Position numbers and translations under genes: made by a program. The notes under the pieces are model-generated. The model was not told the DNA's origin. It did no database searches and worked only from the letters and a program-made list of their open reading frames with translations. DNA of 64,000 nucleotides from Bin5 sp965232575 (lineage in GTDB: Bacteria; Chloroflexota; Anaerolineae; Caldilineales; Caldilineaceae): assembly GCA_965232575.1 (NCBI GenBank), contig CBDDPZ010000007.1:558001-622000 (forward strand), written 5' to 3'. Within the stretch, counting starts at the first letter, position 1. The number at the start of each line of letters is the position of its first letter. This document shows, piece by piece, positions 61,641 to 64,000 of this stretch.

Positions 61641-62696
61641 ATGCATATCGTCGTCAGTGGCTGGTTTTGGGGACAACCCAACACCGGCAGCGGTCAATAT
61701 CTTCACCGGCTGTTGCCCCGACTGGCGGCCCTGAATGCGCCGGCAAGAGGAACAAACGCCGCAGACAATCCGGGCCCTGCTCAGCCGCACGACCCAGCCC
61801 AGAGAGCGAACAACCAGACACAAACAAGATATACGCTGATTCTACCCCGCTACCCGGAGGGCAGCGATCACGTCGACGCTTTGGCCGCAAATCCCCTTCA
61901 GTTGACCGCGGTCGTTTCCCCGCCTCCGCCACTTCCCCGCCAACTGGCAAAGCTCTACTGGGAACAGGTGACCGTACCGCGCCGCGCCCGCAGTCTGGGC
62001 GCCGATCTCTTGCTCGTTCCCTACTGGGCGGCTCCTCTGTGGCAACCCGCGCCAACAGTCGTCACCGTCCACGATCTGATCCCTCTGCTTCTCCCACCCT
62101 ATCGCGGAGGATTGACGGGCCGGCTCTATACCACTTTGGTCTCCACTTCGGCCCGGCGTTGCGCAGCCGTCTTGACCGTCAGTGAGGCAAGCAAACGGGA
62201 CATTGTTCGCCACCTCGGCCTGCCAGATGAGCGCGTGATAGCTGTTCATCACGGACCGAACAGTGAAGAGGATGACGCGGAGCGAAATGAAGTCGACCCC
62301 AACCTCTCATTCAACCGGCAGGTAGCGCGCAAGTACGCCTTGCCGGAACGCTACTTTCTATATCTTGGTGGCTTTGACGTGCGCAAAAATATGTTGGGGA
62401 TCGTGCGCGCCTATCGAAGATACCTCGACCTCGGCGGGGATCCGGCCGTCAAGCTGGTCGTGGCGGGGCAGCTGCCGCATTCGGATACCCCCTTCTTCCC
62501 GGACCCACAGCGGCTCGTCCGCCAGCTCAAACTGACCGATTACGTGCGTTTCATCGGTTGGGTGGACGAGGAAGATAAAGAGCCGCTCTATGCAGGTGCC
62601 GCCGCTTTTCTCTTCCCCAGCCTATATGAGGGTTTCGGCATGATGCTGCTGGAGGCCATGGCCGCCGGCTCGCCGGTAATTACCAGTTCGGAGTGA
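61641..62696 (+). CDS. Glycosyltransferase family 4, C-terminally truncated
   Basis: A 351-residue GT4 (GT-B) glycosyltransferase. The N-terminal domain has the glycine-containing loop NTGSGQYLHRLLPRL, TVHDLIPLLLPP and TVSEASKRDIVRHLGLP with the following HHGPN. The C-terminal domain has FLYLGGFDVRKNMLGIVRAY, LVVAGQLPH and YEGFGMMLLEAMAAGSPVIT, the nucleotide-sugar-binding EX7E region. The protein then ends abruptly at ITSSE, where relatives continue for about 60-80 residues (ITSNxSSLPEVxGDAA...). Its stop lies inside the 3' end of the opposite-strand gene. It probably lost its tail by recombination, and a short functional form cannot be excluded. Confidence 0.85.
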   Translation: MHIVVSGWFWGQPNTGSGQYLHRLLPRLAALNAPARGTNAADNPGPAQPHDPAQRANNQTQTRYTLILPRYPEGSDHVDALAANPLQLTAVVSPPPPLPRQLAKLYWEQVTVPRRARSLGADLLLVPYWAAPLWQPAPTVVTVHDLIPLLLPPYRGGLTGRLYTTLVSTSARRCAAVLTVSEASKRDIVRHLGLPDERVIAVHHGPNSEEDDAERNEVDPNLSFNRQVARKYALPERYFLYLGGFDVRKNMLGIVRAYRRYLDLGGDPAVKLVVAGQLPHSDTPFFPDPQRLVRQLKLTDYVRFIGWVDEEDKEPLYAGAAAFLFPSLYEGFGMMLLEAMAAGSPVITSSE

Positions 62697-64000
62697 GCCG
62701 GAACTCAAACTCCTCGCCGCTATTCGGTGCGTAGCAGACTTGGCGCATGCTCAGCGACGGGTGATCGCGCCCAAACTCCTCGGTGATTTGCCAGAGTTCC
62801 GGGCTGTCAAGGAAAATCGACATCACTGAAGCACAGGCTGCCACAGGGTTGGGGACCGATGTGTAGGCGGCCAGCCAGGCGCCGGCGGCTTCCGTGTATC
62901 GGTTCTCCGGCTGGTCCTCCTCCAGCGTTTCCAGCAACGACTCAGCCTCTGATCGTTGGTTGTTCAGTGTCAGAACCTGCACCAGCCGGAAGTTGGCCAG
63001 CCCCCGGAGCAGCGCTGTCTCTTCCTTCGGGTCCGTTCCCTGAACGCTGCACGGCTGCAAATTCGGCGACTCCAGCGTATCCTTGTACATGTCGATCGCA
63101 GCCGCATAGCTCGCCCGGTTCCCTTCGGGCCCCGCCGCCTGGAGTGCTACATTCGCCTCGATTAATCGTAGCCCCAGGCAGTTGCTTGCGCCGTTCGCCC
63201 GGTCATAGGACCACGTGTGTCGACGTAGCGGCGAGCCGTCCATGCTGTACCAGATCTCCGTATGCGGTATATCCAACCCCTTCTTCTCCCTGCCGCTGAC
63301 ACCGCCGCTGAACCAGAGGCGCCGGATACGGGGAAGATCAGATAAATCTTCTTCGACCATGTCAACCAGGACGGCGCCTTCCGCGATCGCGGCCCCCGGG
63401 CCAATCACGGACTGGTAGGCTGCGGATTCACTGTCCCAAGTGACGACTTCTACTGTTAACAGACAGAATGTAGTGCAACGCTCCCACTGCCAGATTAACT
63501 CCGCTCTGCCATCCCCGTTGGCATCACCAATCGCCAGAATCCTGGGTAGTCCCTCTATTTCCGGCGTATAGACCGTCTGAAAACTGCCGTCATCGCGCTG
63601 GTGCAGAATCAGAACAACGCCGTCTGCCCCGCCCGGCCCGTATCCGTCATCGCTGACACCTGACGGCATCACAATTACATCTTTCAGCCCATCCTGGTTC
63701 AGATCGTAGATCAGCAGTCCGCCCCGCTCGTCGCCCATCGCATCACAGGACTGCAGCCAGGCGTGGAGGAAAATCCTCAGCTTCAGGATTCTGCCCTCCT
63801 GTCTCTCGCCGTCTGAATCTCCGACTGAACTTTGTCCCCCGGTCAGCTCATTGATTACCTCGGGAAGGACCGCGAGATACTCCGTCGCACTCTCCGGACA
63901 GACCGGCAGTCCTCCGGTCTCGGTTAGGCGCGGCTCAGGCTCCGCGTCCGGCTTGATCTCAAGGTAAGGGCAGACGTCTTCAGCTGTAAATGTAGGGTTG
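62680..64000 (-). CDS. Protein with DxNxDG (FG-GAP/VCBS-like) repeats, N-terminus off the right edge
   Basis: At least 439 codons, open to the window's right edge. An ATG at 63738 exists, but the frame continues upstream with protein-like sequence (ESATEYLAVLPEVINELT), so the true start lies beyond the window. Two calcium-binding-like motifs, DLNQDGLKDVIVM and DANGDGRAELIWQ, suggest a beta-propeller. The C-terminal half is helical and TPR-like, with A/L-rich pairs (RGLANFRLVQVLTLNNQRSE). Five or more cysteines and no visible membrane segment suggest a secreted protein. The last 17 bases overlap the truncated glycosyltransferase. Function unknown. Confidence 0.65.
   Translation of the reverse strand, partial: NPTFTAEDVCPYLEIKPDAEPEPRLTETGGLPVCPESATEYLAVLPEVINELTGGQSSVGDSDGERQEGRILKLRIFLHAWLQSCDAMGDERGGLLIYDLNQDGLKDVIVMPSGVSDDGYGPGGADGVVLILHQRDDGSFQTVYTPEIEGLPRILAIGDANGDGRAELIWQWERCTTFCLLTVEVVTWDSESAAYQSVIGPGAAIAEGAVLVDMVEEDLSDLPRIRRLWFSGGVSGREKKGLDIPHTEIWYSMDGSPLRRHTWSYDRANGASNCLGLRLIEANVALQAAGPEGNRASYAAAIDMYKDTLESPNLQPCSVQGTDPKEETALLRGLANFRLVQVLTLNNQRSEAESLLETLEEDQPENRYTEAAGAWLAAYTSVPNPVAACASVMSIFLDSPELWQITEEFGRDHPSLSMRQVCYAPNSGEEFEFRLTPNW

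Noticed and set aside
1..64000. CRISPR arrays, rRNA or insertion sequences with transposase
   Set aside because: No regularly spaced repeats of CRISPR length, no rRNA-like sequence and no transposase or integrase motifs were seen.

Overview
The window reads as a high-GC bacterial chromosome fragment, most likely from a member of the Chloroflexota, perhaps the Caldilinea group. That is an inference from gene content: many solute-importing ABC transporters with Tat or lipoprotein substrate-binding proteins, an F420-type NADPH reductase, a DUF6391 membrane protein, a RodZ-like protein with a Thr/Pro linker, and dehydrogenases and isomerases of uncertain substrate. I found no rRNA, tRNA or CRISPR array. 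Typical genes end their codons mostly in G or C. Several blocks are visibly richer in A/T (about 4.4-6.2 kb, 9.5-11.5 kb and 18.9-27.5 kb), and these carry the defence-like genes.

Layout. 1-4.4 kb: a partial sugar-isomerase-like gene, a membrane protein, a phytanoyl-CoA dioxygenase relative that has lost its middle, an HD-domain protein and a lactate-racemase-like (LarA) protein. 4.4-6.2 kb: an overlapping AAA ATPase and DUF4276 pair, resembling two-gene ATPase/Toprim defence modules. 6.4-12.4 kb: a peptide ABC transporter (binding protein, permease 1, permease 2) in which a DNA methyltransferase island separates the two permeases. The island also holds an array of five 9-bp iterons and an orphan antitoxin-like ORF. 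12.4-17.1 kb: a complete ribose-type sugar ABC transporter. 17.3-18.8 kb: a small membrane protein and a Gfo/Idh/MocA dehydrogenase.

18.9-27.5 kb: a two-gene module made of a 1195-residue protein ending in a C2H2 zinc finger and a very large DEAH/DUF1998 helicase split by a frameshift. It looks like a Druantia-III-like or related anti-phage system and is the best candidate here for something undescribed. 27.5-31 kb: a TIM-barrel isomerase, a class-A beta-lactamase-fold serine hydrolase and a D-aminoacylase. 31-36 kb: a DUF1992 protein, argH, and the two ATPases of a peptide transporter that probably serve the permeases at 8-12 kb. 36-39 kb: cell-wall amidase, RodZ-like protein and metallophosphoesterase, with a short dispersed repeat in the gaps.

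39.6-43.1 kb: a second sugar ABC importer of family 1 type. 43.3-45.1 kb: a decayed ABC exporter. 45.2-50.3 kb: transketolase, a DUF6391 protein, DNA polymerase III delta and a zinc-motif-less M16 protein. 50.3-53 kb: an ABC-2 exporter. 53-55.1 kb: two short-chain reductases and RNase HII. 55.2-58.1 kb: an MrfA-like helicase with an inserted HNH nuclease domain. 58.3-64 kb: F420 reductase, SsnA-like amidohydrolase, a nucleotide-sugar epimerase, a C-terminally truncated glycosyltransferase, and a partial protein with DxNxDG repeats.

Overall, nutrient uptake and catabolism (peptides, sugars, D-amino acids) is interleaved with at least three small defence-like loci (AAA/DUF4276, methyltransferase island, zinc finger/helicase). 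Several genes are broken. All family names come from reading motifs; no database search was run.
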